Of a DNA stretch of 64,000 nt, positions 23,526 to 34,936 are shown one piece after another. Location of the stretch: contig NC_081415.1 of the NCBI RefSeq assembly GCF_030272615.1, positions 628,845,240 through 628,909,239 of the forward strand. Direction: 5' to 3'. The notes beneath the pieces are model-generated. The model was not told where the DNA came from, ran no database searches, and was given only the letters and a program-made list of their open reading frames with translations. This stretch comes from Cryptomeria japonica. Taxonomy: Eukaryota > Streptophyta > Pinopsida > Cupressales > Cupressaceae. Positions within the stretch are counted from its first letter, which is position 1. Each line of letters begins with the position of its first letter. Made by a program: the position numbers and the translations under genes.

Positions 23526-24621
23526 ACAGGACGAAACTTAAATTGAGCAAACATGACAACATCTGATCAACTTATGCACCCGAACCCATCAACTATGAAG
23601 AAAAAAAAAATCATTCGACATGAAACATATTGTTTGCTTGTTTGCTTATTTTCTCTTGATTGTTTCTGATTTTCCTTTTTGGTGACATGTCTTTTAGCTT
23701 TTCTAGGATGTCTTTGACTAGAGATTTTATCTCCAAGATGTCTTTGACTAGAAAGGTGAGGATGGGGCATGTTCACTTGTTTGTTGCTTGTGGGATGTTC
23801 CTTAGGAATATGATGACACATCTTAGGACATGATCGCTTAAGATCATCGAGGACATATTAGTCTGATACACATTGAGGCATTCCTTTACTGTCTAATATA
23901 TTTTCTTTCTCGCAATTGGTGTGACTAATTCATTTGGATCTAATTCATATCCAAATCATTTTTTGCCTTTTTTCTATAGTAAGCTCAATGATTATACAAG
24001 CACAAGAATTCTCATCACTTTCATATCCTATTTTTCATCATTCTTCATAATCATCACTTTTCTCTTCTCATCCTCCTTCTCATGTATCTTTTTCATCATT
24101 TCTTTCATCATCTTATTCATTCTTCTTATTGCAACAAGATCAATTAAAGACTTTATCCAACTAATGCAATTTCTTTGAATCTTTAATCTCTTTATCAACC
24201 ACCTTGCTTCTTGCAATCTCAATGCCCTGGATCAATCAATCATTGGATCACCTTATCTTGTGCTAGCATCAATCCTTACCAGCTTAATCAGCTCAATCAG
24301 CTTAATCAGCTCAATCAACTTAACCAGCTTATCAATTCGGATATATTGTTCATTTCCATCAATTGTTTAGTTACGCCTCATCAACTGTACATTTCTATCA
24401 AATGTACATCTCAATCTAATCACTTGCACGATATCAATCATCCAATCTTCTCTCCCATGATCTATCGAGAGATCAATCTCCATCATTATGTTCAATGATT
24501 CTCTTGAGGGGGCATAACCAATCAATCATCACCCTTAGCAAGACACCTCTGGGACATATATCAGTTTATCATTTTCTTTGAAACAACGCAATAGGCTGCA
24601 TTGTCTCAAAGAGGAGCAAAA

Positions 24622-25413
24622 TGTAGACACATAAAAATTTCCATTAATTTGTCCTCATTTAATTTCAAATTTCTTCGAACATCGGGCGAGTCCTTATTAT
24701 TAGATTATCATTTCTCAATAATTCATTATTCATAATTCCCATCTTTTATTATATTATTATTAATATCTTACCATTTATCCATTAAATTTATTAAAGAAAA
24801 CATTATATCATATTCATGCATACACCTTCATGCATTTACCTTATATACATTTCTCTATTTATTTAATAAAACCCCTTTAATATCCCCTCCTACCACTTAC
24901 CATTTCCCATTTACCACTCTTCTTCCCTATACCACTCATCTTGCATTATCCCATATTCATCCCACAACATGAACTCGCCCGGAGAAAATCTATTTAAACA
25001 AGCCCCCCTCTCTTATTTGAAGATCTCATATTTATGCGTCGAACTTATGTCAATTTGAATTCTTCACCATCTTTGCATTTTGAGCACTCATCCACAACTT
25101 TTGCATTCAAAATTCATTGCTTGCATCTTTTGAGATCTTTCATGCATTCTTGCATTTCGTTTTCTTGATCAAATTGCACATCTTTATTTTAAAATTATCT
25201 CCATTCACCATAGCCTCTTGTGCACAATGCTTTGAGAGCGAAATCTTAAAAATACAAGACCTTGGTTGATAGGAGAGCAATGGAGGCAAATTCATGTTAA
25301 TGTGTATGTGTTTCTTTGTTCATTTTGGCTTTGCATATGTGTGTTTTGTAGGTACTTCATTATTGGATGTTGGGAGATTGAATCTCGTATTCAATCCATT
25401 TCCTCCATCTACA
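24622..25413 (+). repeat. Shared LTR between GypA and GypB
   Basis: The LTR is 792 bp from TGTAGACACATAAAAATT to CCATCTACA. It is preceded by a polypurine tract (so it is the 3' LTR of GypA) and followed by AT and a PBS-like TGGCACACCCGGTGGGAC (so it is the 5' LTR of GypB). The 3' LTR of GypB is 44283-45065. TATTTAAA at 24991-24998 is a good TATA-box candidate. Confidence 0.85.
24991..24998 (+). promoter_or_regulatory. TATA box candidate in GypB 5' LTR
   Basis: TATTTAAA is followed 10-20 bases later by a pyrimidine-rich stretch suitable for a start site. The 3' LTR has TATTTAAG at 44644-44651. Position, about 370 bp into a 792-bp LTR, is normal for an LTR promoter. Confidence 0.5.
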
Positions 25414-25415
25414 AT

Positions 25416-25433
25416 TGGCACACCCGGTGGGAC
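25416..25433 (+). promoter_or_regulatory. GypB primer binding site candidate
   Basis: TGGCACACCCGGTGGGAC begins two bases after the LTR end, starting TGG as expected for pairing with a tRNA CCA end. It differs from the TGGTGAACCCGACG type in Gyp1, GypC and GypD. I cannot name the tRNA. Confidence 0.6.
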
Positions 25434-28400
25434 AATCATTGTCCTTTTGTTATATTGTTTTCACTTGGTAGAAACTTAACATCCTCTCATACAAGAGGTT
25501 TTCTTGAAAATCTTTGTTTGTAGATTTGCTTGAAATTTTTTAATGCTTTGTTTGCAGGTCATTTGAGAGTTACATTTCAGTTTATTATATGAGTGTCTCG
25601 TATCATTTCAATTACAGAGCATTATAACATTTTATCTACTCTTTACCACGTGCTTCTTGTCTTAAATGTTTTTTGGGACAGTCATAACCAGAATATTTGT
25701 GTCGCTAATATAGCATACTCTTGCCTGCCAAATATAATGTTTTAAACCATCTCAGTTGCTTAATAACGCTTATGTTTGTGACTGTCTTCAATTTCATCTT
25801 CTGTTTGTATTCCCCATGCTTTTGTGTGGTTAAGATAATGATTTTGTAGTATGGATGTTCATTACCATTTTTTTTACAACGTTTTTCTTCCCCAGTAAAA
25901 AAAAAACATTTTTGTCTTGGAAGAGGTCGATTTGGCTAATGTTATAACCTCTCTTGATATTTATGATAGCCACGTTTTGCATCATATGCCTGCACATTAT
26001 GTTTTGACAGCTCCCATGTCTTGTGATTTGCATGAATGCAGATTAAAACATGTCAACAACACAAAATACTTTTCAGGCATATTTGAAACAGTTTCATAAT
26101 GTGCATGCAAAATCTAACATATTTGTATTTGAAAAGAAAAGAATAAATAAAAGAAATCTGCCCCATGTCTCTTTAGAAAGCCAGTGAAACTGCCTCCATT
26201 TTGCAAAATCTTTTAAATATGCTTTAATATTCTGACGTGGCAGACTTAAAGAAAAAAAGGCGTTTCATTTGTTCTTGCTATTTTCTGCATGCCTTGTCAT
26301 TGCATTTTGACATAATCACAAAAACCGTTCGCTTGGGTTAAATACTCCACTTCTTTCTGCAGAAAAGAAAATAGTTCTCATGCCTTGTTTATATTATTAC
26401 ATCTCCATGCATATTTGCAAGAAAAATCTGAAAAAAATGTGAGGGTTCATGTTTTAGTTTTTGGTCTTAGGCTTTTAGTTTTAGGTATCTCATTTAAGAT
26501 TTTAGTTTCAATTTGTAAGTAGTTTTTAGTTTAGAATTTTTAATTAGTATTTAGATTAATTTAGTTTTTTAATTAGTATTTAGATTAATTTAAATTTTTA
26601 AATTAGTATTTAGATTAGTTTAGATTTTTGTTAGATTTTTGTTTTGTTAGTTTTTTTAATTTTAAAATATATTTTTATTTTTTGATTAGATTTTTGTTAA
26701 ATTAGATTTTATTTTTGTTAATTAGATTTTATTTTTATTAGATTTGTTAGCTTACTTTGTTAGTGTGTTTTTAGTATGGATAGCGTTTGTATTTTTTATT
26801 GATTTTTGATTTCGAAGGCTAATCTTTGTTGCTTTGTGTGCTTGTGTAGGTTCTCTCTTATGACATCTAATCTCATGTGTCTAAGATAATCTCTTGAAAC
26901 TACTAATGTCATTTGATGCAAGATGCCTATCAAAGAACTTGTGATTTGAAATAGATTGTCTGATTTTTTTAGCTTAGATCACACTTTGAATTGGTGCTTT
27001 AAAATTAACCAGTGTCTTTTGTGTCTTGAGCAATAGGCTCCCGAGAGTCCCTTAAGACTCAGTGAGAGGGAACAACCCAAGTGGTAATGGGCTAAAGTCA
27101 AGCTCTTCCGAAACACTATAAATAAATATGTTTGTAACGAAAGTTGCAAGCAACGAGTGTTGATTAGTTCATACTGACGACATGTCTCCCAATAAACACC
27201 ATAGAGCGCAACCTTTATAGGCTGGGAGCCTTCCTTAATGGAGCATACGCTGCTGCATATATGACCACTCGAACGGATGCCCTTACTGGACACCTTTTGT
27301 GTTAGAAGCCAAAAGCCTTCTAGTTCTTGATGCAGGAGGTCTGACCTCTGAAGCGGCTCACATTCTTACGGTTCTTAGTAGAGATACAAAGTTTGCCACA
27401 TGTAGTTTTCATGGGAACTGATGCTTGGTTGCCCCGAAAAAGTGAGTGCCAAGGGTGGAGCCAGTGGGGTCAAGCATCTAAGTATCCGCTTTGAATTGTG
27501 TAGCTCGGGGTAAGCCCCCAAGTGAGATTCAACAACTATTGTCCTGGACAACCATAGGATTGTACTTGAATGTGTTTTTATTGTAAAATCAAACAAAAAA
27601 TCTGTCTGCCATGTTTACTGAGTGTGTTCACAAACAAACAAGAACATTTCACAATTAACGCCACACTTGAAACAAAAACATTGCAAAACAACATTGTCCT
27701 TGAAACATTGAACCTGTGTTCTCAAAAAAAAAAATCATTTCAAATCTCTTGGGGAATCACTTTTGAAGTTCTGATCTTTTAGGTCCTCACATTGTCACAT
27801 CATTCTAGTTTCCTATCCCCTTTTAGATCCTTGCATAGTCTTCACCTAGTTGAACCTTGCATCCTTGCATATCTTATTTAATCATACCTAGTATTTGCAT
27901 ATCCCCCTAGATCAAACCCATGCATAATCCCCTTAGATCATACCCATAATATTTGCATAGACTTCCATCATTCCTTTAGGACATAACCTTAGACCTTGCA
28001 TAAGTGCCTTAGGTCATTTCATCATTGGTTCTAGCATTTCATTATTATTTGCATACCAAAATCCAAAAAATAAAAAATAAAAAACCCAAAAATATTGCTT
28101 GCACTTACAATTTCTCATCTTAGGTCTGACATCAACTTTTGATCATCAATCCCCCTTATCACTTGAGGTGCATCTTCCTTGAGTTAGGGAACCTATCAAT
28201 ATCTTTGAGTTGGTATTCTGCTTGGAGTTCATCATCTCCTATCATAGCATGCCCTCTCTTTGATCACTTATTCGTGTGTCTATCCATCATAGCACGAGTC
28301 AAACCTCACATTGCAAATATTTTTCAGACCTAGAGTATCCTTAGTCCTTGCATCAAACATCATGCATCCTCATATCCCATTTAGGGTTTAGCTATACAAC

Positions 28401-28612
28401 AATTTCCTATCATGTAGATTGCATTTTGCATCAACTCTTTAGCACATTCCCATCTCAATCATATCACATAGATTGCATCTTTGCATTGATCTTTAGTTGC
28501 ATCCCAATTTCACTCATATCATATAGTCCCCCCTTTTCACTTTAGGATTTGCATCATACCTAGAATCTCATACACTATCCTAGGTCAAAGATCATAACTA
28601 TCGTAAATCTCC
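25434..28612 (+). mobile_element. GypB long non-coding leader
   Basis: About 3.2 kb lie between the PBS and the first ATG of the element frame. No long open frame is credible. At 26537-26625 an AT-rich unit containing AATTAGTATTTAGATTA is repeated three times. From about 27058 to 27490 there is patchy but clear similarity to the GypC leader (51339-51805), including a conserved 59-base stem-loop (separate entry). The leader region near 28000-28560 is C/T-rich, with many CATCATATC-like phrases. Confidence 0.65.
27420..27478 (+). other. Conserved leader stem-loop, GypB copy
   Basis: GATGCTTG (27420-27427) pairs with CAAGCATC (27471-27478), and just inside GCCCC can pair with GGGG. The GypC copy (51732-51790) has the same 8-bp outer stem, the same 59-base total length and a changed but still pairable inner stem. 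Conservation here exceeds that of the flanking leader. A packaging, dimerisation or translation signal is inference. Confidence 0.65.
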
Positions 28613-29015
28613 ATGGCTACCTTGGCCCAACAAATTCAAGATCTCAAGAGAGAAATATATGATATTAAAGTTCAACAAAATGAATCAATGACCCCTTTTT
28701 AGAAACAAATTCATGATATCAAGAGTGACAAACTTCATGGAATGCTAAAACGACTATATAAGGTGGAACAACAAATAATTGAAAATCAAAAGCCAAATCT
28801 CAAGAAAGATCACATGAGTCCTTCAACAAGACAACAAGACCTTTTTTCAAAATATCCCTCAAATAGACAATTTATACCTTTGGGACAATCTATTGAGTCA
28901 GCTTTAAAAGAGCTTCTTGAGCACAATCTTATCATATTGCTTAACAAGACCACATGGGGATGTGAATTTTTGAGTAATTATTGTGCATATCATAGACCTA
29001 ACAAACATAAGACTT

Positions 29016-29469
29016 TGTGAGATTTTGCCAAGATCAAGAGGCAATGGAAAACACAAATAAGAGAGACAACAGAATGACAAGAACAAAACTGTATTCTCAT
29101 CAATATGCAAAAATGATCAACTGGATTCTCCAATACAATGAATATAGGCCTGCTTATATAGGCAAGGTTATATGGATGTATGAGCACACAAATATGACAT
29201 GTGGCTCAATGAGAAACAAGGGTAGGTAAGAAATACTAGGGGTAGGTAGGAGAAATAATATAATATTCCACAAGAGGTGGATGACCCACCGAATGTGGAG
29301 TGTAACAGCAAAATCAACACCATAAAAGGTGGAATTTCTCCTACACACACTATCCCAATGTGGCACAAACACCCAAGTGTCTCATACCCAAACTACTATG
29401 AAATGCATTTCCTAAGTAAACTTAAGTAAGTGTAATAATATCCAAGATGAATAATTATTTACACCAACA
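29016..29469 (-). repeat. Cop2 3' LTR
   Basis: The LTR is 454 bp. On the minus strand it starts TGTTGGTGTAAATAATT at 29469 and ends CTCACA at 29016. A G-rich polypurine tract (CTTAAGGGGGGG, minus) lies directly before it. It differs from the 5' LTR at only a handful of sites by eye. Confidence 0.9.
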
Positions 29470-30157
29470 CCCCCCCTTAAGTGCAACTTAGGGGAATGTA
29501 CTTAAGTCTACAATGCAACTAAGCAATGCAAGATGGGTCCCGGCTACGAGGCCATGTTAGGTACCCATGTACAAATGCAAATGCATGCAAACCAATGCAA
29601 TGAAAACTCTCACAAAGTGGGGAAAGAGAAAAAAACCCAATGGGAAAAAACCCTTCCCCAAAAGAGAGATGAAAAACATACAAGAGAACTCTCATAGAAG
29701 AATGTGAAGGACAAAACCCCATGTGAGGAAAAATTCCCTCCCATATGAGAGAAGAAGAGAAGCTAGAAAGCCCCCCCTCAATGTGGAATCTGCACCAATG
29801 ATAGAAGCTCAATGTATGAAGAAACTGCTCCATGAACGTCAAACAACATTCCTCCCCTTAGGAAGAAACAAAACCAAAGGTGTATCCATGAAGTCTCCCC
29901 AATCATGAAGGGAAGATGTATGAAGAAAACTCATGATAAAAGGAATCTCTGAAAACTGCTCAAGTGTCCCCATGTCGATGCTGAAAGATACGCCCTCTAA
30001 AGGTGGTAAACTATGCCACACTGCTGAAAAAGGCACTCTAAGATCTAGTGGAGATGGATGTAGAACATGTCCCAAAGACTCACATGTCTCCTCAAAACAT
30101 AAAGAGACCTCCTCCAACTGCTATACATAAGTATCCACAATCATGTCAACCTCGAAA
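29470..30157 (-). mobile_element. Cop2 3' internal non-coding region
   Basis: On the minus strand this T/C-rich tail runs to the polypurine tract at 29470-29478. A weak minus frame (30117-29839) lacks any copia polymerase motif and I do not call it a gene. The composition resembles the 3' untranslated part of copia elements. Confidence 0.5.
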
Positions 30158-31038
30158 GAATATGCTATGAGTTTGCAGCAATTGTGGGTAGAAATTGTAC
30201 TTTCATCATACGGTCTTATTTGGCCAATTTGGCATTTGTATTGCATAGATCTATCTTCTGATCTTTTGCTTTGTAGTTCTCAACCTATTGGGGCAGTTGT
30301 AAAACAAAATCAGAAGTCCACCTTGCCATTGTTTGCAAGTGGCCTATTGTACACGCACTACATATAAAGTGCCAAAATCATCATTTTTGGGGGGGTACTT
30401 TGATTGAGTGAATTTGGGGGGGTGTCTCTTGTGCTTTTGTGCTCTTGTGTTCCTTCCTTTTTGTTGCTATGGGTTCTTCTAAGTTTCCTCTCTTAACTCT
30501 TCATAATTATGCTACTTGGAAAATTGATGCATGGAGTAAACTTATGGAAAAAGGACTCACTCATTACATTGATGGAACTATTGTTGCTCCCGCTGATCCT
30601 AAGGTTGATCCATTTGGTCACTTGGATTGGCTCACTAAAAATATCATGGCAATTGGTACCTTAAGAAAGTATGTATCAAAGGATCTCATTTTTCATATTG
30701 AGAAGTGTACTCTAATCAAGGATGCTTGAAAAAAGTTTCAAGACTTGTATGGTCAAGTTGATGAGATTAGGGGATATCAAATTGATATTATTGATCATTT
30801 TCTATTGATGAGAATATAGTTTATTCTTGTCCTATATTGTGTCTCTATTTTGTACATTTCATTGAGCTCTTGATCTTGGTAAAATCTCACATCGTATAAG
30901 AGCCCCAATAGGCTGAGAACTACAAAGCAAAAGATCAGAAGATAGATCTATGCAATATAAATGCCAAATTGGCCAAATAAGACCATATGATGAAAGTACA
31001 ATTTCTACCCACAATTGCTGCAAACTGATAGCATATTC
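30158..31038. repeat. 137-bp inverted repeat around a gag fragment
   Basis: Arms 30158-30294 and 30902-31038 are reverse complements, each 137 bases, ungapped, with four mismatches by my count. The right arm follows a plus-strand LTR tail and a decayed PBS (TCGTATAAGAGCC at 30894-30906), so the arm is leader sequence of a related element. The 607 bases between hold a plus-strand copia gag start and that LTR tail. Confidence 0.85.
30469..30770 (+). pseudogene. Copia gag N-terminal fragment in Cop2, opposite strand
   Basis: From ATG 30469 it reads MGSSKFPLLTLHNYATWK and then KLMEKGLTHYIDGTI, the usual start of a copia gag of the DUF4219/UBN2 kind. It stops at TGA 30727 after 87 residues, though KKFQDLYGQ, also typical, follows in frame. 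At about 30787 the sequence changes into the last ~107 bp of the Cop2-type LTR in plus orientation (to 30893). The gag is therefore fused to an LTR tail and runs opposite to Cop2 itself. Confidence 0.7.
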
Positions 31039-32274
31039 TGAGAGTAGACAAAAAATAAAGTACTTTAAAAAAAAATGACACCTGAAAAGGAGTTCGTATG
31101 AGCCCGAACGGAGACCTGGAAGTTGCAGAAACGGGGATTGGACAGGTACAGTCACCAAAAACTAAGAATTCTGAAAAATATGTCCATCAAAATCAAAAAA
31201 TAATTCCACCATGTGAAAGTACATGAAATTCTAGCCCATTTCAAAAGAAATTGCACCCAAAAAGGAGCAAAAATGAGCAAGTTATGGCCATTTGAAGTTG
31301 AACTGCAAAATCAAAAAGCTCAATGAGAGGGGCCTGCAAAAGTTTGAAAAATGATGATGTCAGCAAACCGTGGGGTTAAATTTGATGGCTGTATGACCGT
31401 CATGAAAAATTCACCTCCCTGCTGACTGGGCGGCCATACAGTACGGACTGCTGACATGGCATGATCTGGTTGGCCGAAAAAATATTATGTGGCTGTACGA
31501 AAATCTGACGTGGCAGTGTTATGTGTCCACGGGCTAGTGGCCTCCTACCACGTGGTGGGCGTGGATTCGCCAGGTTCCCTGCAGAGTCTGCGTGGCGAAG
31601 GAGCTGACCAGGTGAGGTGGCCCGATGACTGGACTGCGACGTGGCAAGTGCCGGCGGTGCCGGTGACTTTGGTCGGTGTCAGTGATGGGGGCCGGTACCG
31701 GGAGGAGCCGTCGATGCCGGTGACTATGGCCGGTGCAGGTGACGGGGGCCAGTGTCGGGAGGAGCCGCCGATGCCGGGATGTGAGCTGCCGGGTGCACTG
31801 TCGGAAGGAACCACGGGCTGGGCCGGAAGTCTGGGTCACAGGGGACTGTATGGACGCCGACAGAAGGAGACCTACGATGGCGGCACGACAGCGGTGATAG
31901 GTACGATAGACCTGCAGAGTACAGGGGTCACGGGGGGGGGTCTGCGGACCCCCCAAAAACAAGAATTTTTTTTTGATTTTTTTTTTTTGATAAATTTTTC
32001 CAAAATTTTTTTTGTTTTCCAAAATTTTTATTTTTATTTTTCGGAAAATAATTTAATTTTTTTTTTCGAAATTCATACAATAATAGCAAAATTGGCAAAA
32101 AAAATTTCTCACCAAAATAGGCCGACTTTATAACCAAAATTCATGGAAACGACCTTCTAGACGCAATGGCGGGGTCGGATCTGGTCTAGGATGCCTCCAA
32201 GAGATGTTGCTCCTCAGATCTACCTCTTGACATCGCAATAATGCCTCTTCAAGACGAATCAATGAAGCCCCAAT
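31039..32274 (-). mobile_element. Cop2 leader, with GC-rich segment
   Basis: This is non-coding leader after the PBS, read on the minus strand. It includes a GC-rich stretch (about 31480-31950) unlike the AT-rich surroundings, and poly-T/poly-A runs at 31960-32070. Open frames on both strands in the GC-rich part (31489-32133 plus, 32022-31534 minus) are best explained by low stop-codon density. I see no domain. Confidence 0.5.
31659..31772. repeat. 57-bp GC-rich tandem pair
   Basis: 31659-31715 and 31716-31772 are two tandem copies of a 57-bp unit starting GCCGGTGACT. The unit length is a multiple of three, so frames stay open through both copies. Confidence 0.85.
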
Positions 32275-32287
32275 GGCTCTGATACCA
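32275..32287 (-). promoter_or_regulatory. Cop2 primer binding site
   Basis: On the minus strand TGGTATCAGAGCC directly follows the LTR end. It matches the standard initiator-Met PBS exactly and proves the minus orientation of Cop2. Confidence 0.92.
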
Positions 32288-32741
32288 TGTGAGATTTTGC
32301 CAAGATCAAGAGGCAATGGAAAGCACAAATAAGAGAGACAACAGAATGACAAGAACAAAACTGTATTCTCATCAATATGCAAAAATGATCAATTGGATTC
32401 TCCAATACAATGAATATAGGCCTGCTTATATAGGCAAGGCCATATGGATGTATGAGCACAGAAATATGATATGTGGCTCAATGAAAAACAAGGGTAGGTA
32501 AGAAATACTAGGGGTAGGTAGGAGAAATAATCTAATATTCTACAAGAGGTGGATGACCCACCGAATGTGGAGTGTAATAGCAAAATCAACACCATAAAAG
32601 GTGGAATTTCTCCTACACACACTATCCCAATGTGGCACAAACACCCAAGTGTCTCATACCCAAACTACTATGAAATGCATTTCCTAAGTAAACTTAAGTA
32701 AGTGTAATAATATCCAAGATGAATAATTATTTACACCAACA
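32288..32741 (-). repeat. Cop2 5' LTR
   Basis: The LTR is 454 bp, same length as its partner. Minus strand TGTTGGTG at 32741 to CTCACA at 32288, followed by the PBS. Confidence 0.9.
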
Positions 32742-34936
32742 AACTTCAATGTGCATGGAATTAAAACATAAAATTCAAGACCTCCTTGATAATGGTGTTA
32801 TTGAAATTGAAGATCCTAATGATTCACCTATGGAGAAACTAGATGTCATTACCAAATATGATCAAAATAATACACCTATGTCTACAAGGCTCCATATGTG
32901 GCCTCCATCTCTTCCACAATGCCTTCATCTCCTAAAACTTCTCAGCAACAATCCATACCATCTCCTTGAACCTAATGGTGAAACTTCTCATGTTGACCCT
33001 CAAAGGCTATCAACAGTACAAATCCAAGCTAATCCATTCTTTTATACAAATCCTTTATACGATTTGGATATCTTAGATCCTATGCCATCATGCACTCCAA
33101 TTCCAATCATACCCACTCTAGAAGGCCCCATCCAAAATGCTTCCCCATTATGTGAAAAATTGAACACCTTCCAAAAATCGCATATCAAAATTACTCCCCC
33201 TTCCTTAGAAGTGGATCCATGTCAAGAGGATAATCTGAAAAATAAAGAAATGAGTTCCATCATAAATCAAGATCAAGACACGAAAACTCTCCAATCCCAT
33301 CCAATGGTTGAAAAATATCCTACTTCCCTAGAATCCCATGATGATCCCCTTGTACCTTTCCATTTCTTCCAAGATGATCCCCTTCCATCTCAAGAGAAAA
33401 TCATCCTTCCAAATCCCATTCCTAATCCACTTCCTAAGCAAGATCATGATGCCTCTTCCACCTTTTTAAACGATCCTATTCAAAATGAAGAGTCAAACAC
33501 CCTTCATACTCTATCCAATGGTCCTCTTCCATGTCAAGATCAAATTATCCCTTTGTTCCCTTGTCATAATTATCCATGTTTACCTCAAGAGTCCATCATG
33601 CCTATAAAGCCCTCTCATGATCCTATCATTCCATGCAAGTCACCTCCACCTTAAAATGGGCTTTCCTCTAGCATCAAAAGTAAGAAGAAAACCTTTGTTA
33701 AAAAGATCTTTCAAAGCATGCATTATCAAAGAAAAGGGTTGGACATTCATGAACAACGTATATTAGAACCCCCCACTATAAAAGAAAATCTTGATAATGG
33801 CTACATTGCTCACTCTCAATATGTTAGTATCCCTCATAGATCCTACATTTCTCTAGTTAAATCCAAATATGTGCTTTCCCCTTCACCCCTTCCATCTATT
33901 TTAGGTCCCTATATCCCTCCATCCCTTATGCGGGATCAACAAAGTCACACATCTTTAAGCACCTTCCATCCATCCAAAATATCTTTATATCATTCCTATC
34001 CATCTATACATTCCTTTCCTTCTCCAAGCAATTTGGATGCCAAGCATAAAAGTCATGAGTCAAACAATCCACATGCATTTAAGGATCAACATATAAAAAC
34101 AAAGAAAAATGTGATCCAAAAAGAAAAAGAGATGTACAAAAGGCCGCAAAGGCTCATTGAGCAAAAGAAAGAAATTTCAAAAACCATATGGGTTCCTAAG
34201 GTGCTTGTAGAAGCAATGCATTCCAAGGGACTAAAAAAGAAAGAAATGTCCAAAAGGTCACAAAGGCCCACAAAGAAAGAAGAAAAGTCAAAATTTGTAT
34301 GGCTTCCTGAGTCTTACATTGAGGCAATGCATTCTAAAGAATCACAAAAAAAATAAAAAATCAAGATTCATGTGGATTCCCAAGTCGCTCGTACAAGACT
34401 TGCACACTAAAGAAAAATCAAAATTGGCATTCAAGTTTGCTACCCCAGCTTCTTCCACATCCACTATCCTAAAACCTATTTCACCTCCTTCATCCATGTT
34501 GGCTCCTTGTGTCCTAAAATCCACATCAACCTTTCCATCAAAATCACAAACTCCAAACTCCACTATTCCTCCCTCAATCCATCACTCTTCAAGGTGTGTG
34601 CCAATGTTGACCTTGCCAATATTTCCATCCAACATGCACAATTATTCCAACGTCCCATCCATTATCCAACACCTATGTTCTATCCTTCCATCCCTCTTAT
34701 CCAATCCTTTGCATAAACCTTATAACCTTTTCGTCTTATCATCCATTTCATCTACCTTAACCATCACCCTATCAACATCTTTGAGCATACCTTCAATAGC
34801 CATGGATCATTATAGAACATATTTTAGGGGTATTATCTAGAGAACAAATTGATTCTTGAGTCATATCTCCTATCAAGTATCCATCATCTTCCAAAAGTTA
34901 AAAAAAGTAAATAAAAAATAAAATGAAAGAAAGAAA

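Larger units (their letters stand above)
21362..24621 (+). mobile_element. GypA internal region, 5'-truncated
   Basis: This is the left member of a tandem pair of gypsy-like elements that share the LTR at 24622-25413. It begins mid-frame at ATCATTCC, where homology with GypB (33626 onward) starts, so its own LTR, leader and first half of the frame are gone. It contains the end of the Pro/Ser-rich frame, the double-hairpin block, AT-rich tandem repeats and a polypurine tract AAAGAGGAGCAAAA at 24608-24621. It is close to identical with GypB except for point changes, small indels and repeat copy number. Confidence 0.8.
29016..32741 (-). mobile_element. Cop2, copia-type LTR element without pol, inserted in GypB
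   Basis: It has two 454-bp LTRs, a minus-strand PBS and polypurine tract, and flanking GACTT (29011-29015) and AACTT (32742-32746) as a target duplication with one change. The 2.8-kb interior has no integrase, reverse transcriptase or RNase H motif on either strand. It holds an inverted repeat enclosing an oppositely oriented gag and LTR tail, and a GC-rich leader. It is non-autonomous and internally rearranged. Confidence 0.88.
28613..34716 (+). pseudogene. GypB element protein (gag-like finger plus Pro/Ser-rich region), split by Cop2
   Basis: The frame starts ATG 28613 (MATLAQQIQDLKREIYD), is interrupted at 29015 by Cop2 and resumes exactly in frame at 32747 once one target repeat is removed. 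It encodes about 790 residues. The N-terminus is coiled-coil-like. Across the insertion it has a C-x2-H...H-x-T...C-x-x-L-K finger (CAYHRPNKHKT then SMCMELKHKIQDLLDNG) of the kind found in plant gypsy gag proteins. Then follow a long acidic Pro/Ser-rich part and three W-x-P...AMHSK repeats. Defects are a TAG early on (in TPF*KQIHD), TAA at 33652 where GypA has CAA, and frameshifts near 34354 and 34630. There is no protease, polymerase or integrase. Confidence 0.65.

Noticed and set aside
24211-24498. Frame with NQLNQLNQL repeats
   Set aside because: It comes from a short tandem repeat in the GypA tail; GypB has a different copy number and no equivalent long frame.
29839-30117. Minus-strand 92-residue frame near the Cop2 3' end, as a possible pol remnant
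   Set aside because: No RNase H or other copia motif is present, and the stretch fits a 3' untranslated region.
31489-32133. 214-residue open frame in Cop2, with a 162-residue frame opposite
   Set aside because: The sequence is GC-rich with few chance stops, frames are open on both strands, it ends in homopolymer-derived residues, and no domain is visible.
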